From: Pedobacter cryoconitis
GTDB lineage: Bacteria > Bacteroidota > Bacteroidia > Sphingobacteriales > Sphingobacteriaceae
DNA length: 64,000 nucleotides
Assembly (NCBI RefSeq): GCF_014200605.1
Contig: NZ_JACHCE010000005.1
Coordinates: forward strand, 1-64,000
Reading direction: 5' to 3'
This document shows positions 16,555 to 25,548 of this stretch, one piece after another; position 1 is the first letter of the stretch; every line of letters starts with the position of its first letter. Both the position numbers and the translations under genes were made by a program. The notes beneath the pieces are model-generated. The model did not search any database. It was not told where the DNA came from and saw only the letters and a program-made list of their open reading frames with translations.

Positions 16555-17510
16555 TTCTTTGCCTCCACTTTTATCATTCTGTCTGATATGTATGGTACTG
16601 TAGGATAGCCATCATAATCAGCCAGTTCATCGGGTGTTCTGGTTTCTTTATAAACAGATTGTTTTCCTTTCACAGCTATAACACCATTATCATATACTGT
16701 AATCAGAGCCCAGAGCGGCTCTGCTGTCAGTTCAAATGCATAACCTTTTTTTAAATGAGCAAACTGGTAAGATATGCTGTTGATTTGCAGGTAATTGACA
16801 TTGTTGTAATGATTCAGGTAATCTTCATGGTGATGGCCGCTCAAAACCAGTTGTACCTTTTGAAATCCTGCTTTTTTGTTGGCCCGGTCAAACAGGATAC
16901 GGATTAAATTCCCTTCCTTTAAACCATCCAGATCATTATCTATACCCTGATGACAGAAGACAATCACAGGTAAATTTGTACGGTCTAAATCTTTTTTCAG
17001 CCAGTCGCGTTGTTCTTGTGCGATTGAATTCGGATAACCTTTAGCCGTGTTTCCCGGTAATCGTTCATTGCCGTTTAATACAATAAAATGATAATTATGG
17101 GCATCAAATGAGTAATATTTGCCTTTTGCATTCCAAAAATCAACTACCTGATCGTGCGTAAAGCCACCATCAATATCATGATTCCCAATAACATGATATT
17201 TTGGCCCCTTAAACTGGTTCCAGATATCCATGATCGGTTGATTGGCTGGTTTTGGTATGCAAAAATCGCCCATCTGGATAATGAAATCAGGCTTTAGCTC
17301 ATTCATTTTTGTAATAAATGCCTGTAAACGCTCCGGACCATCTTTAATCAGATCATGATGAAGATCGGTACATACACCCATGCTAAAGAGTACCTTTCGC
17401 TGATGCAGCTCATGCTCCGGATTAATAGCGGCGCCGGATGCGAGCGTTCCTATGCCAGACATACTTATTCCTCCGATAATTGATGTCGTTAAAAAGCTTC
17501 TTCTTTTCAT
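16551..17510 (-). CDS. exported metallophosphoesterase (copy 2)
   Basis: The protein has 319 residues, a close paralogue of the next gene downstream. It has the Tat-type start MKRRSFLTTSIIGG and the same metal-site series (CTDLHHD, QMGDFC, GNHDIDGG, VFCHQG, SGHHHEDY). Long shared blocks such as MDIWNQFKGPKYHVIGNHD show a tandem duplication. Differences concentrate between the metal motifs and in the C-terminal 60 residues, where copy 1 has an insert (GPAYAHAHYDSATEQAHPSV). That may alter substrate choice. Its start lies 31 bp after the SusD stop, and it is very probably cotranscribed with susC and susD. Confidence 0.92.
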   Translation of the reverse strand: MKRRSFLTTSIIGGISMSGIGTLASGAAINPEHELHQRKVLFSMGVCTDLHHDLIKDGPERLQAFITKMNELKPDFIIQMGDFCIPKPANQPIMDIWNQFKGPKYHVIGNHDIDGGFTHDQVVDFWNAKGKYYSFDAHNYHFIVLNGNERLPGNTAKGYPNSIAQEQRDWLKKDLDRTNLPVIVFCHQGIDNDLDGLKEGNLIRILFDRANKKAGFQKVQLVLSGHHHEDYLNHYNNVNYLQINSISYQFAHLKKGYAFELTAEPLWALITVYDNGVIAVKGKQSVYKETRTPDELADYDGYPTVPYISDRMIKVEAKK

Positions 17511-17541
17511 TTCAAAAGGTTAAATAATAGGATACGCGTTG

Positions 17542-19050
17542 CTATTTAATTTGCCAGGTAATACCGTTCTGATTATCTGCACCATTAAACTGACTCTGGA
17601 TAGCTGCTTTTAAATTTACCGTATTTACTGTGTACTCACTGGTTGGATAGGCCCAGCGTGTAGGGATCAGGTTGTTATTGGCATTGGATGGACCAATATC
17701 AAATTTAGGAATATCAGTTCTGCGGGCATTATAATAAGCCTCCCGTCCTGAGTTCTCAAAGAAAGCAACATATTTTTGTTGTAATATCTGGGTAAGCCCT
17801 GCTGTATTATTACCAGAGTAAGCATTGGCTGTCAGGAAAGTATTAATTTTAGCAGGATCAGTAACCCCATAAAATTTACAGGATTCGGTAATGCCCTGGT
17901 TGTAATAACCCGCCGCATCACCTGGTACCCAGCCGCGATTAACAGCTTCTGCAATGCTCAGATTAACTTCAGCGGCACCTAAAAGAATATTAGGAATACC
18001 TGCCGGAGAAGCCTCCCAGTAACTGAAATTAATATTACTCAGTTTACCGGCTACAGCCTGTGCTTTCAGCGTAGTTTGCAGATCGCCGGTCTTGCCCCCT
18101 TTAAAAGAAGTAAATTTGGTTGCATATGCAGCATCGCCGCTCTTTTTGGCCGAATCTGTAGGTAGCGCTATGACCAAAAGACGCGGATCTTGTGTTTTTG
18201 TAGCGATATCGACATAGGTTGCGCCCAGTGTATTTCGCAGGTCCTGGTAAAGTACGATACCATCCGAAGGCCATAAAGGATAACGGTTAGAAACATCAGA
18301 AGAATTATAAACCAATTGGAAGTTATCAGCATTGGTTAAGATCAAAGGATATTTCGCCGGATTACTAACGATATCTGTAAACTGTTTTCTGATGTTTAAA
18401 TCGGCATTGTCATCGGCTCTTTTACTCAGGCTGATCAATACGCGTAAACGGAAAGAATTGATCAGTTTTTGCCATTTGGATAAGTCGCCATTGTAATAAA
18501 AATCACCTTCTACTACGGCTTTCCCGGCTATCAGTGGTGTCAGGTCATTGTTGGCATCATCCAGTAATTTCAGGCACTGCATATAGACATCATGCTGGCT
18601 ATCATATTTAGGCGCAAAATTATGGTCTGTAGGGCCTTGCAGGGCCTGACTCATAGGAATGTCACCAAACATGGTCGTCATGCTTACAAAAAAGTAAGCC
18701 CTGAAAAATTTAGCCAGTGCCAGATAAGGGGCAGCTGTAGCTCCAACCCTTTGTGCTTCTGTCTCTAATCTGACTACGTTGGCAAGCTGTGTATAATTGC
18801 CGTAATCACTGGTTGTCCAGCCATAAGCCTGATTTCCATAATAAGACTCATTGAGTACCATGTATTGGTTATTGCGATGATCTGCTGACCATGGGCTATA
18901 GGACATATTGAGCAGCAGTCCGGTGAAAACCAGTTTTGGCGCAGCATTTACGATAGCTGAAGGGTTCTGTTGTAACTCAGAGAATTTTTTACAGGAAAAT
19001 AAGGACGTACTTAAAAGTACAATCAGTCCCATTATTTTTATCTTTTTCAT
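17542..19050 (-). CDS. SusD/RagB-family outer-membrane lipoprotein
   Basis: The protein has 502 residues from the ATG at 19050. That start gives a lipoprotein signal (MKKIKIMGLIVLLSTSLFSC, lipidated Cys20); a TTG/ATG further upstream would spoil it. It shows the alpha-helical TPR-like SusD fold of the SusD-like type 2 group: FFRAYFFVSMTTMFGDIP, NSFRLRVLISLSKRADD, and a C-terminal part with NARRTDIPKFD. SusD-like lipoproteins sit on top of the SusC barrel and hold the nutrient. The gap to SusC is 13 bp. Two phosphoesterases follow it, so the ligand is likely a phosphorylated compound rather than a plain glycan; no glycoside hydrolase is present. Confidence 0.93.
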   Translation of the reverse strand: MKKIKIMGLIVLLSTSLFSCKKFSELQQNPSAIVNAAPKLVFTGLLLNMSYSPWSADHRNNQYMVLNESYYGNQAYGWTTSDYGNYTQLANVVRLETEAQRVGATAAPYLALAKFFRAYFFVSMTTMFGDIPMSQALQGPTDHNFAPKYDSQHDVYMQCLKLLDDANNDLTPLIAGKAVVEGDFYYNGDLSKWQKLINSFRLRVLISLSKRADDNADLNIRKQFTDIVSNPAKYPLILTNADNFQLVYNSSDVSNRYPLWPSDGIVLYQDLRNTLGATYVDIATKTQDPRLLVIALPTDSAKKSGDAAYATKFTSFKGGKTGDLQTTLKAQAVAGKLSNINFSYWEASPAGIPNILLGAAEVNLSIAEAVNRGWVPGDAAGYYNQGITESCKFYGVTDPAKINTFLTANAYSGNNTAGLTQILQQKYVAFFENSGREAYYNARRTDIPKFDIGPSNANNNLIPTRWAYPTSEYTVNTVNLKAAIQSQFNGADNQNGITWQIK

Positions 19051-19063
19051 ATGGTGTTTATAT

Positions 19064-22000
19064 TTAAAAGGTTGCATTCAGGTTTATTCCAAAGCTTTTA
19101 ACTGAAGGGGTCTGCAGGGTAGAACTGGTTGTAAATTGATCCAGATCTATATTTTTTGTTCCTTTTCCCGTAAAATAAAGCAGGTTTCTGCCAACCATTG
19201 AAACACTGGCTGTTTTGATAAACTTTATTTTTTCAAGCAGACTTTTTGAGAAATTAAAACTTAATACCACTTCGCGCAGTTTTACAAAGGTGGCGTTCCT
19301 GGCTAATTCATAGCCTGACTGGTAGTAATTGGTTGCCCATGTCTGATACAGTACAGGGATATCATTTGGTGCAAATACCCGTGTATCTGAAATTACATTT
19401 CCATCCTGGTCAGTATTTAATGCACCGCTTACAATTTTTTGTCCTTTGGTCATGACGGTACCTTTCCATGCAGGGTTATTTCTGTTATTCCAATCGGCCA
19501 GACGTTCTGGAGAATCTGAATTTGGTTCTGTACCTGAACTCCATTGTTTGGCATCCAGGTAATTGCTTATTTTGCCGCCAAAACGTCCGTCAATCTGAAA
19601 ACTCAGGCCAAATGATTTGTATTGGAATTTATTATTAATGCCCGCAACAAATTTATTATCTGAATAACCAATTTTGGTTTGGTAAGGATTATAAGCTGGC
19701 AAACCATTAGAGCCTACAATCATATTCCCCTGTGCATCTCTTTGAAAATCGGTTATATAATAACCATCGGCCCGGTCACCCAGTTTAATCATGCCATTTC
19801 TTGTTAATACACCGTCAATTTTATTTAAATACCGGTGGTTAGTTGCCCAGTTAACTGCTATGTTCCATGAAAAATTATTTGTTTTCACTGGTGTTCCATC
19901 AATAGTTAACTCTCCGCCTCTACGGATATAGGTATAAGCATTTTCCTGATAGGATGTAACCCCTGAAGTTGGGGAAACATTTACATTTACAATACCCGGG
20001 CCTTCAATATTTCTAAAATAGGCGGCATCAAAACCAATGCGGTTGTTCAGAAAACGTGCTTCTAAACCTACCTCTGATGTTTTTACGCGGGAAGCCTGTA
20101 TGTCCGGATTGTAGAGTGTGCCGCTATAACTTACCCCGGTATTGTTATTCCAGCGGGTGCCGTAAGTACTGTAAGTAGGTGTCAGTTTATAGATGTCATA
20201 CTGATTACTCTCGTCTACAAGGTCTGAAGCGATATTCGCGTAAGAGGCCCTTGCTTTCAGGTAAGATATGGCCTTTGGAAGATGAACATATTCTGAAATT
20301 ACAGTACTTAATGATGCTGAAGGATAAAAATAAGAATCGTTTTTCGCTGGTAAAGTAGACGAACGATCTGTACGACCAGTAAAGTTTAAGTATATATAGC
20401 TTTTATAATTCAAATCCAGTAAGCCATAGACACTATTTACCTGGCGCTGGGCCGAAGCATTGGTAGGCACCGAAGGCAATACCGTATTGCTTAAACTATA
20501 TACCCCGGGTACAATTAAGCCACCATTGGTACTGGCTGCTATAGAAGATACATTTACAGTTCTGATATTTCCGTAAATGGATGCTTTATAACCAAATGAC
20601 TTAAATTTATCTGCATAACTTAAAGAGGCTGAAGTATTGTTTTCCCAGAACTTGCTGTAGTTCTCCTGGTATCCGCCAACCAGGTTAATCCCATAATTGG
20701 TAAAATTACCTGAAACAGGGAATTTCAATGATGTATTTAAATTGTATGTACTTACATCTGTGCGCAGGTTAAATTTCAGTTTGTCAGTCACATCATAATT
20801 CATCTGTACATGTCCGTATAAATCACTTTTATTGTAAGCGTGCAATTGCTCATAAGCGGTAAAATATGGGTTGGTATAGATCGTATATTCTCTGCTATAT
20901 TGTTGCAGACCCACTTTTCCTGGCTGCCAGTAATTGCGCAGATCGCGAACGTCGAAATCGGCAGCACCCCAAACGGTCAGTTCATAGATTGGGCTGTTTG
21001 AACCATAACCCGGTGCGGGATAATTAGGAGATAATTGTCTGTTAAAATTAACTGCTGCTTCAAATTTCACTTTCTTACCGGCATTAATACTACCATTCAA
21101 AGAGAAATTTGTAATGTTTAAGCTGGTATTAGGAGTAATGCCTTTTTGATGGGTATTGGAAAGTGAAAATCTTAAATCACCTAAATCACTTTGTGTACCA
21201 ATAGATACACTGTTGGCGCTCAATATACCGGTTTCTAAATAGTTCTTAAGGTTATCTTTCCCTCTGGCTAACCATGGTAGAGGTACCAGCGCACCAGTAA
21301 CCGGGTCAACAGGACTGTTATATTGTGTAATTAGCTGTCCTTCAAATCTTGGTCCCCAGTTAAAAAAGTCATTGTCATTAATACCACCACCTTTACCGTC
21401 TTTAAATGCATATTTAAAACTATCACCTGCACCATAACTGGTTTGTATTTTAGGGATAGCATTATAGCCGGTTTGTACCTGAGTACTTGAATTTAACTCT
21501 ACAGTTAGTTTCTGCTTGGTACCGGTTCCTTTTTTGGTCGTAATTAATATAGCACCTTTAGCCCCTCTGCTACCATATAAGGCAGCGGCATTGGCACCTT
21601 TTAATACCGAATAGCTTTCAACATCATCAGCACTCAGATTCCAGGAATCTGTATTAACGGGAGTACCATCGACCACAAATAGTACACCTGTTTGTCCACG
21701 CAACGTAATACCTGGATTCGCAAACATATCGGTGCTGGGTGTAATTACCAGACCTGCCACTTTACCGGTTAAAGAGAGTACCGGATTGGGCTCACGGGCT
21801 TTAACTAAATCATTTCCTTTCACCTCCTGAACGGCATAACCTACCGCCTTTTTCTCTTTTTTAATACCTAATGCAGTAACTACTACTTCACTAAGGGATT
21901 TATTGTCCTGCTCCAGCATTATTTTTAAAGGTTTGGTATCCTCTATTTTAAGCTGTTTAGTAAGGTAGCCGATTGATTTTATTTCCAGCAGATCGCCAGG

Positions 22001-22201
22001 TGAAGCTGTTAAATTAAAACCTCCCTTAAAATCAGTGGCTGTACTTTTTCCAGTCGTTTTGTTAGTTACGCTGGCTCCGGGCAGCAAGCCGGCCTGGTCA
22101 GCTACTGTACCTGTGATTTTTGTCTGGCCAAAGAGATGGCTTGAACAAAACACCAGAAATACAAGGAGTATTAGCTGGGGTTTAGTGAAAAATTTTTTCA
22201 T
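19064..22201 (-). CDS. SusC/RagA-family TonB-dependent receptor
   Basis: The protein has 1045 residues. A signal peptide (about 1-25, ending SSHLFGQ) is followed by a CarboxypepD-regulatory-like domain (about 27-105, with GSxxD-type strands GTVADQAGLLPGASVTN). The TonB-linked region SLSEVVVTALGIKKEKKAVG comes next, then the plug (about 115-230; VLFVVDGTPVNTDSW, YSVLKGANAAALYGSRGAKG) and a 22-strand-type barrel ending in the outer-membrane signature F (INLNATF). With the adjacent SusD it forms an energy-dependent importer. It heads a four-gene operon with the two metallophosphoesterases. A palindrome lies just upstream of the start (22219-22235), and a terminator further upstream (22327-22359) separates it from the preceding gene. 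Confidence 0.95.
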   Translation of the reverse strand: MKKFFTKPQLILLVFLVFCSSHLFGQTKITGTVADQAGLLPGASVTNKTTGKSTATDFKGGFNLTASPGDLLEIKSIGYLTKQLKIEDTKPLKIMLEQDNKSLSEVVVTALGIKKEKKAVGYAVQEVKGNDLVKAREPNPVLSLTGKVAGLVITPSTDMFANPGITLRGQTGVLFVVDGTPVNTDSWNLSADDVESYSVLKGANAAALYGSRGAKGAILITTKKGTGTKQKLTVELNSSTQVQTGYNAIPKIQTSYGAGDSFKYAFKDGKGGGINDNDFFNWGPRFEGQLITQYNSPVDPVTGALVPLPWLARGKDNLKNYLETGILSANSVSIGTQSDLGDLRFSLSNTHQKGITPNTSLNITNFSLNGSINAGKKVKFEAAVNFNRQLSPNYPAPGYGSNSPIYELTVWGAADFDVRDLRNYWQPGKVGLQQYSREYTIYTNPYFTAYEQLHAYNKSDLYGHVQMNYDVTDKLKFNLRTDVSTYNLNTSLKFPVSGNFTNYGINLVGGYQENYSKFWENNTSASLSYADKFKSFGYKASIYGNIRTVNVSSIAASTNGGLIVPGVYSLSNTVLPSVPTNASAQRQVNSVYGLLDLNYKSYIYLNFTGRTDRSSTLPAKNDSYFYPSASLSTVISEYVHLPKAISYLKARASYANIASDLVDESNQYDIYKLTPTYSTYGTRWNNNTGVSYSGTLYNPDIQASRVKTSEVGLEARFLNNRIGFDAAYFRNIEGPGIVNVNVSPTSGVTSYQENAYTYIRRGGELTIDGTPVKTNNFSWNIAVNWATNHRYLNKIDGVLTRNGMIKLGDRADGYYITDFQRDAQGNMIVGSNGLPAYNPYQTKIGYSDNKFVAGINNKFQYKSFGLSFQIDGRFGGKISNYLDAKQWSSGTEPNSDSPERLADWNNRNNPAWKGTVMTKGQKIVSGALNTDQDGNVISDTRVFAPNDIPVLYQTWATNYYQSGYELARNATFVKLREVVLSFNFSKSLLEKIKFIKTASVSMVGRNLLYFTGKGTKNIDLDQFTTSSTLQTPSVKSFGINLNATF

Positions 22202-22218
22202 GTTTTTAGTTTTGCTTT

Positions 22219-22235
22219 GTTTAGTAAAACTAAAC
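22219..22235. promoter_or_regulatory. palindromic operator candidate before susC
   Basis: GTTTAGTAAAACTAAAC has perfect 7-bp arms around AAA, 18 bp upstream of the susC start on the minus strand. The same site with two changes occurs upstream of the alkaline-phosphatase-family gene at 23519-23535. A further half-site-like ACTAAAC lies at 22254-22260. Its placement next to the start suggests control of the operon by the same regulator that controls the phosphatase. Confidence 0.5.
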
Positions 22236-22323
22236 TTTGTTCATGAAGGTATTACTAAACTTTTGTTAAGTATTTATAAACTATCCTTGTTTCGGAACGT
22301 GGCTAACCAGACCGTTATTAATG

Positions 22324-22359
22324 AAAAACGCCATAATCTCATTATAAGATTATGGCGTT
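22324..22359 (-). terminator. Rho-independent terminator after the alkaline-phosphatase-family gene
   Basis: A perfect 13-bp stem (AACGCCATAATCT at 22327-22339, complement at 22347-22359) encloses a 7-nt loop. On the minus strand it is followed by five Ts. It ends the transcript of the gene at 22380-23462 and isolates the susC operon. Confidence 0.85.
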
Positions 22360-22379
22360 CTGTTAAGGTTAAGTAATCA

Positions 22380-23462
22380 TTATTTAAAAACGGAACTAAC
22401 TGCTGGTGCAACCGGGTGATTAGCTTTAAATGTAAAACCAAGTAGTTGTGCCATCGTTTGCGCAAACTGGTCCTGATAAATTTGCGCTGGATTTTTCATT
22501 TCTCCTGTTGCTGGTGTATCTGGCCCTATTACAGCGAGCCATGTTTCGTTTGACCTGGCTGTGCTACTTCCATGGCCCGTCCATCCGCTGCCAACACCCC
22601 GTCCGTGGTCGGGACAAATAACAAGGGTTGTATTATCTTTATAAAACGGATCAGCCTGTAAGGTAAGCCAAAGACTGCTGATCATGGCATCCAGGTAATG
22701 TGCTGCATCCAGATAATAATCATATTGCCCGGCATGGCCAAGATCATCCGGATCAGCAAAGTCAATATAAGTAAACTTAGGATGATTAGCTGTTATATAG
22801 GTTTTGGCAATGGCATAAGTACCCATATCCCATCTTACGGAAGTGCCGAAATAATTAGGCAGATAATTTTGTAGCTCATTAGCTAGTTGTTGCGCCTCTG
22901 TGAGGTGTTTCCCTTCAACTTTTTCAAAGGGGTTGATCAGTGGCATATGATTTCTATTCCGGTTAACTACTTTAGCAACAGCATCCCAGCCAGCAATAGT
23001 TACGACTTTGTTTTCATAACCCTTTTGTTTGTTTATAAATTCCAGTACATTTTCATTTGGATTATCAGGATATGAGTTTGAATTCACAGCAGGATCATAA
23101 TAACCACATATGGTTTCGCTGCGGCCAGGATATGAAAACCAATATTTATTTTTAACATTCACGTTATTTCCAAGGTCGCGGTTACCATGTAGCTGTCCTT
23201 GTTTAGCAATAACATTCCAGAAAAACGGCATTAATTTTTCGCGGCGTTCATTTAATGTGGGTGCCCAGTATTTACGCGCAATAGCTGCAGAATCCTGCTC
23301 ATGGTATTTCTTGATTTTTAGCAAGGAAGAGTCTGCACCATGAAATATCTCTTCCCAGCGATAGCCGTCGATAGAAATAAAAATAATGTTTTTTGTTTTA
23401 GTCCGCTGACCAAAGGTTACGCCTGATACTAACAGGAAGAAGATAAGCAATCGTGTTTTCAT
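22380..23462 (-). CDS. alkaline-phosphatase-superfamily protein (nucleotide pyrophosphatase/phosphodiesterase type)
   Basis: The protein has 360 residues. A signal peptide covers residues 1-18 (LLVSGVTFGQ). The alkaline-phosphatase fold is shown by an N-terminal metal strand IIFISIDGYRWEEIFHG, then DFADPDDLGHAGQYDYY and CPDHGRG with TGHGSS, giving the expected Asp/His metal ligands. The family is exported and hydrolyses phosphomonoesters or diesters, or transfers phosphate groups. I cannot place the nucleophile Thr/Ser with certainty; it should lie near GADSS. The gene carries its own upstream palindrome (23519-23535), shared with susC, and its own terminator. It therefore joins the phosphoester uptake locus as a separate transcript. 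Confidence 0.85.
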   Translation of the reverse strand: MKTRLLIFFLLVSGVTFGQRTKTKNIIFISIDGYRWEEIFHGADSSLLKIKKYHEQDSAAIARKYWAPTLNERREKLMPFFWNVIAKQGQLHGNRDLGNNVNVKNKYWFSYPGRSETICGYYDPAVNSNSYPDNPNENVLEFINKQKGYENKVVTIAGWDAVAKVVNRNRNHMPLINPFEKVEGKHLTEAQQLANELQNYLPNYFGTSVRWDMGTYAIAKTYITANHPKFTYIDFADPDDLGHAGQYDYYLDAAHYLDAMISSLWLTLQADPFYKDNTTLVICPDHGRGVGSGWTGHGSSTARSNETWLAVIGPDTPATGEMKNPAQIYQDQFAQTMAQLLGFTFKANHPVAPAVSSVFK

Positions 23463-23518
23463 AATTTTATCTGATGGGTTCAGGTAATTTGAATATTCTG
23501 TTTATAAGTATATCTATT

Positions 23519-23535
23519 GTTTAGCTAAACTAAAC
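23519..23535. promoter_or_regulatory. palindromic operator candidate before the phosphatase gene
   Basis: GTTTAGCTAAACTAAAC lies 57 bp upstream of the start at 23462. It matches the susC site at 15 of 17 positions (GTTTAG--AAACTAAAC shared). The gap between the AraC stop and this gene (23463-23614) holds no other element I can support. Confidence 0.5.
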
Positions 23536-23614
23536 ATTGTTTATAATTATAATGATAAAATTATGTTAACTATTTGTGAATAGGAGAGATGAAATGAATG
23601 CCACAACCCGCATT

Positions 23615-24397
23615 TTATCTCGCAATTTCTGTAGCATTATAGCCAAAATGTCTTTTAAATGCGAAAGAAAAGTGAGAAAGATCTTCAAATCCCAGATCAA
23701 GATATATTTCATTTGATATTTTTTTCTCTTTTTCAATGAGAAAATGCGCTTCCTCCAGGCGTCTTTGTACGAGCCAGCGGTTTGGTGTTTGTTTGAATAT
23801 ATCTTTAAAGTCTCTTTTAAATGCAGAAAGGCTGCGTCCTGTCAGGTAGGCTAATCGCTCAAGACTTACATTGAACTTATAATGTCTTTGCATATAGGCT
23901 TCCAGATCTATTCTGCCGGGTTTTCCAAAGTCGAAGAATAAATTAATCAGCTCCGGTTGTGCCTGGAGCAGGAGTTGAAGGAACTGTTCTCTTATCCCAT
24001 CTGTATCCTGTACAGTTGATTCCTGATCTTTGTAATGCAGGAGCTCTTCCAGCATAAATTTTGTAATGGAAGGTGTATTGTTTAATGGAATAAAAATATC
24101 GGATACAAAATATGCGGTTGGCGAAACCGCATATTTCTTTTGATACTTTTTTAGAAATTCTTCATCCAATATGATTACTGCTTTCTCAAAATCATTCTGA
24201 TCTTTTTGTTTGTTGTATCTTGCTAATCTGTTTTTACGGACAAGGCAACATTCTCCAGATTCTATTTTGGTGTGTTTAGTGCCATCATAACCATTGATCG
24301 TCCCTTTAAGCAAAAAGATAAAAACGTGTTCCGGTACAAATTGCTCTGGTGAAATTTGCGGACCAAGATAGCAAGAGGTTATTTCTGTAATTTTCAT
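23615..24397 (-). CDS. AraC-family transcriptional regulator
   Basis: The protein has 260 residues from the ATG at 24397; an in-frame TTG three codons earlier is less likely. Residues 1-130 form a cupin-like sensor (VFIFLLKGTINGYDGTKH, CCLVRKNRLARYN). Residues 160-260 are the double HTH (LAYLTGRSLSAFKRDF, then DLSHFSFAFKRHFGYNATE). It is a paralogue of the AraC protein at 7221-8030. It lies between the phosphatase gene and the MBL-fold hydrolase gene, all on the same strand, and is a candidate for control of the phosphoester locus. AraC proteins usually bind direct rather than inverted repeats, so it is not clearly the binder of the shared palindromes. Confidence 0.92.
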   Translation of the reverse strand: MKITEITSCYLGPQISPEQFVPEHVFIFLLKGTINGYDGTKHTKIESGECCLVRKNRLARYNKQKDQNDFEKAVIILDEEFLKKYQKKYAVSPTAYFVSDIFIPLNNTPSITKFMLEELLHYKDQESTVQDTDGIREQFLQLLLQAQPELINLFFDFGKPGRIDLEAYMQRHYKFNVSLERLAYLTGRSLSAFKRDFKDIFKQTPNRWLVQRRLEEAHFLIEKEKKISNEIYLDLGFEDLSHFSFAFKRHFGYNATEIAR

Positions 24398-24417
24398 AGG
24401 AATCAATCAGGCATTTG

Positions 24418-25548
24418 CTAATTTACACCTTTCCACCATTTTGTAAATGTCTGTGCCGGATCATTCAGGCTTACAGCTTCACCAATCATAGGTGTGGCCA
24501 GACGGTAGGGTTTGTGAATTGAAAACTCCGTTATTTTATTCAGGGGCTCATCCCATGGATGATTTGCCAGCGTAAATTTAGAATGGTGTACAGGTATCAT
24601 GTTCTTTGCCTTTAATTGCACAGTTGCCAATGCCACTTCTTCTGGTAACTCGTGCACGGATTGCCAGGCTTTATTGTATTGCCCGCATTCCATAATTGCC
24701 CAGTCAACCGGGCCATATTTATGACCTATTTCTGCAAAACGATTATCGTAACCACCATCACCACTATAATAAACTTTCATAGCAGGGGACTGGATTAAAA
24801 AAGATAGCCATAATGCTTTGCCTGGTCTGAACCCTCTGCCGCAATCGTGGTGGGTTGATTCGGTAAAGATCGTGTAGCCCGGAGCTACTTCTACTTTTTC
24901 ATACCAGTCTTTTTCTATAAGCTGTTCGGGTCTATAGCCCCAGTACTCAAAATGTGCACCTACACCTAAGCCGCAAACCACATGTTTTACTTTGTTTTTT
25001 AATGCAATAGCTGTTTTATAGTCCAAATGATCATAGTGGTCATGAGAGATCAGCATATAGTCAATTTCAGGCATATCGTCTGCCTCGTAAATATTACTTC
25101 CTTTGTAAGCCTTAACCGAACCTGGAACAGGAGAGGCCGATTCACTAAATACAGGGTCTGCTAAAAATCTTTTTCCGTCAAGCTGCATATAAAAAGAAGA
25201 ATGTCCAAACCAGACAATCAGATTGCTATCAATAGGTAAGTTTTTTAAATCTGTTTTTACTGAAGGCAGGGAATCCAGGGGCTCGCGGTTAGGATATTTT
25301 TTAAAAATTGTTTTATATAATTCCCCTAACATTGAATAGCCCGGTGTAAGTGTTGGCTTTTCAATTAGGTTTAGGAAGTGGCTATCTTTATAATGCGGTG
25401 ACTTTTCAATTCTTGCTAACCGTTCTCCAGCTGGTAATTGTCCAAATTTGGCCTGACGCATATATAAAAAGGTGACGGCCCCTATGAATACGATCAATAT
25501 TAAAAAAATCTGCATGGTGCGTTTTAGAATTTTAAATACTTTCTTCAT
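24418..25548 (-). CDS. membrane-anchored MBL-fold metallo-hydrolase
   Basis: The protein has 376 residues from the ATG at 25548. An N-terminal anchor helix (about 12-30, MQIFLILIVFIGAVTFLYM) precedes a metallo-beta-lactamase fold with the zinc motif SHDHYDHLD (His169, His171, Asp173, His174). Later ligands are in ESTHHDCGRGF, YSGDGGY and the terminal HHSKFTL. The block IVWFGHSSFYMQLDGKRFLADPVF is typical of UlaG/NAPE-PLD-like members, which cleave phosphodiester or lactone bonds. Its start overlaps the end of the Rossmann protein gene by 17 bp, so the two are one transcript. A phospholipase-D-like role fits the neighbouring phosphoester genes but is only inference. Confidence 0.88.
   Translation of the reverse strand: MKKVFKILKRTMQIFLILIVFIGAVTFLYMRQAKFGQLPAGERLARIEKSPHYKDSHFLNLIEKPTLTPGYSMLGELYKTIFKKYPNREPLDSLPSVKTDLKNLPIDSNLIVWFGHSSFYMQLDGKRFLADPVFSESASPVPGSVKAYKGSNIYEADDMPEIDYMLISHDHYDHLDYKTAIALKNKVKHVVCGLGVGAHFEYWGYRPEQLIEKDWYEKVEVAPGYTIFTESTHHDCGRGFRPGKALWLSFLIQSPAMKVYYSGDGGYDNRFAEIGHKYGPVDWAIMECGQYNKAWQSVHELPEEVALATVQLKAKNMIPVHHSKFTLANHPWDEPLNKITEFSIHKPYRLATPMIGEAVSLNDPAQTFTKWWKGVN

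Noticed and set aside
22035..22376. 113-codon plus-strand frame across the susC start and terminator
   Set aside because: It spans the signal peptide region of susC in antisense and continues through a terminator stem. A shadow.
7221..24397. The two similar AraC genes (7221-8030 and 23615-24397) as evidence of a mobile element
   Set aside because: They share a family pattern, but flanking DNA shows no repeats, transposase or target-site duplication; ordinary paralogues.
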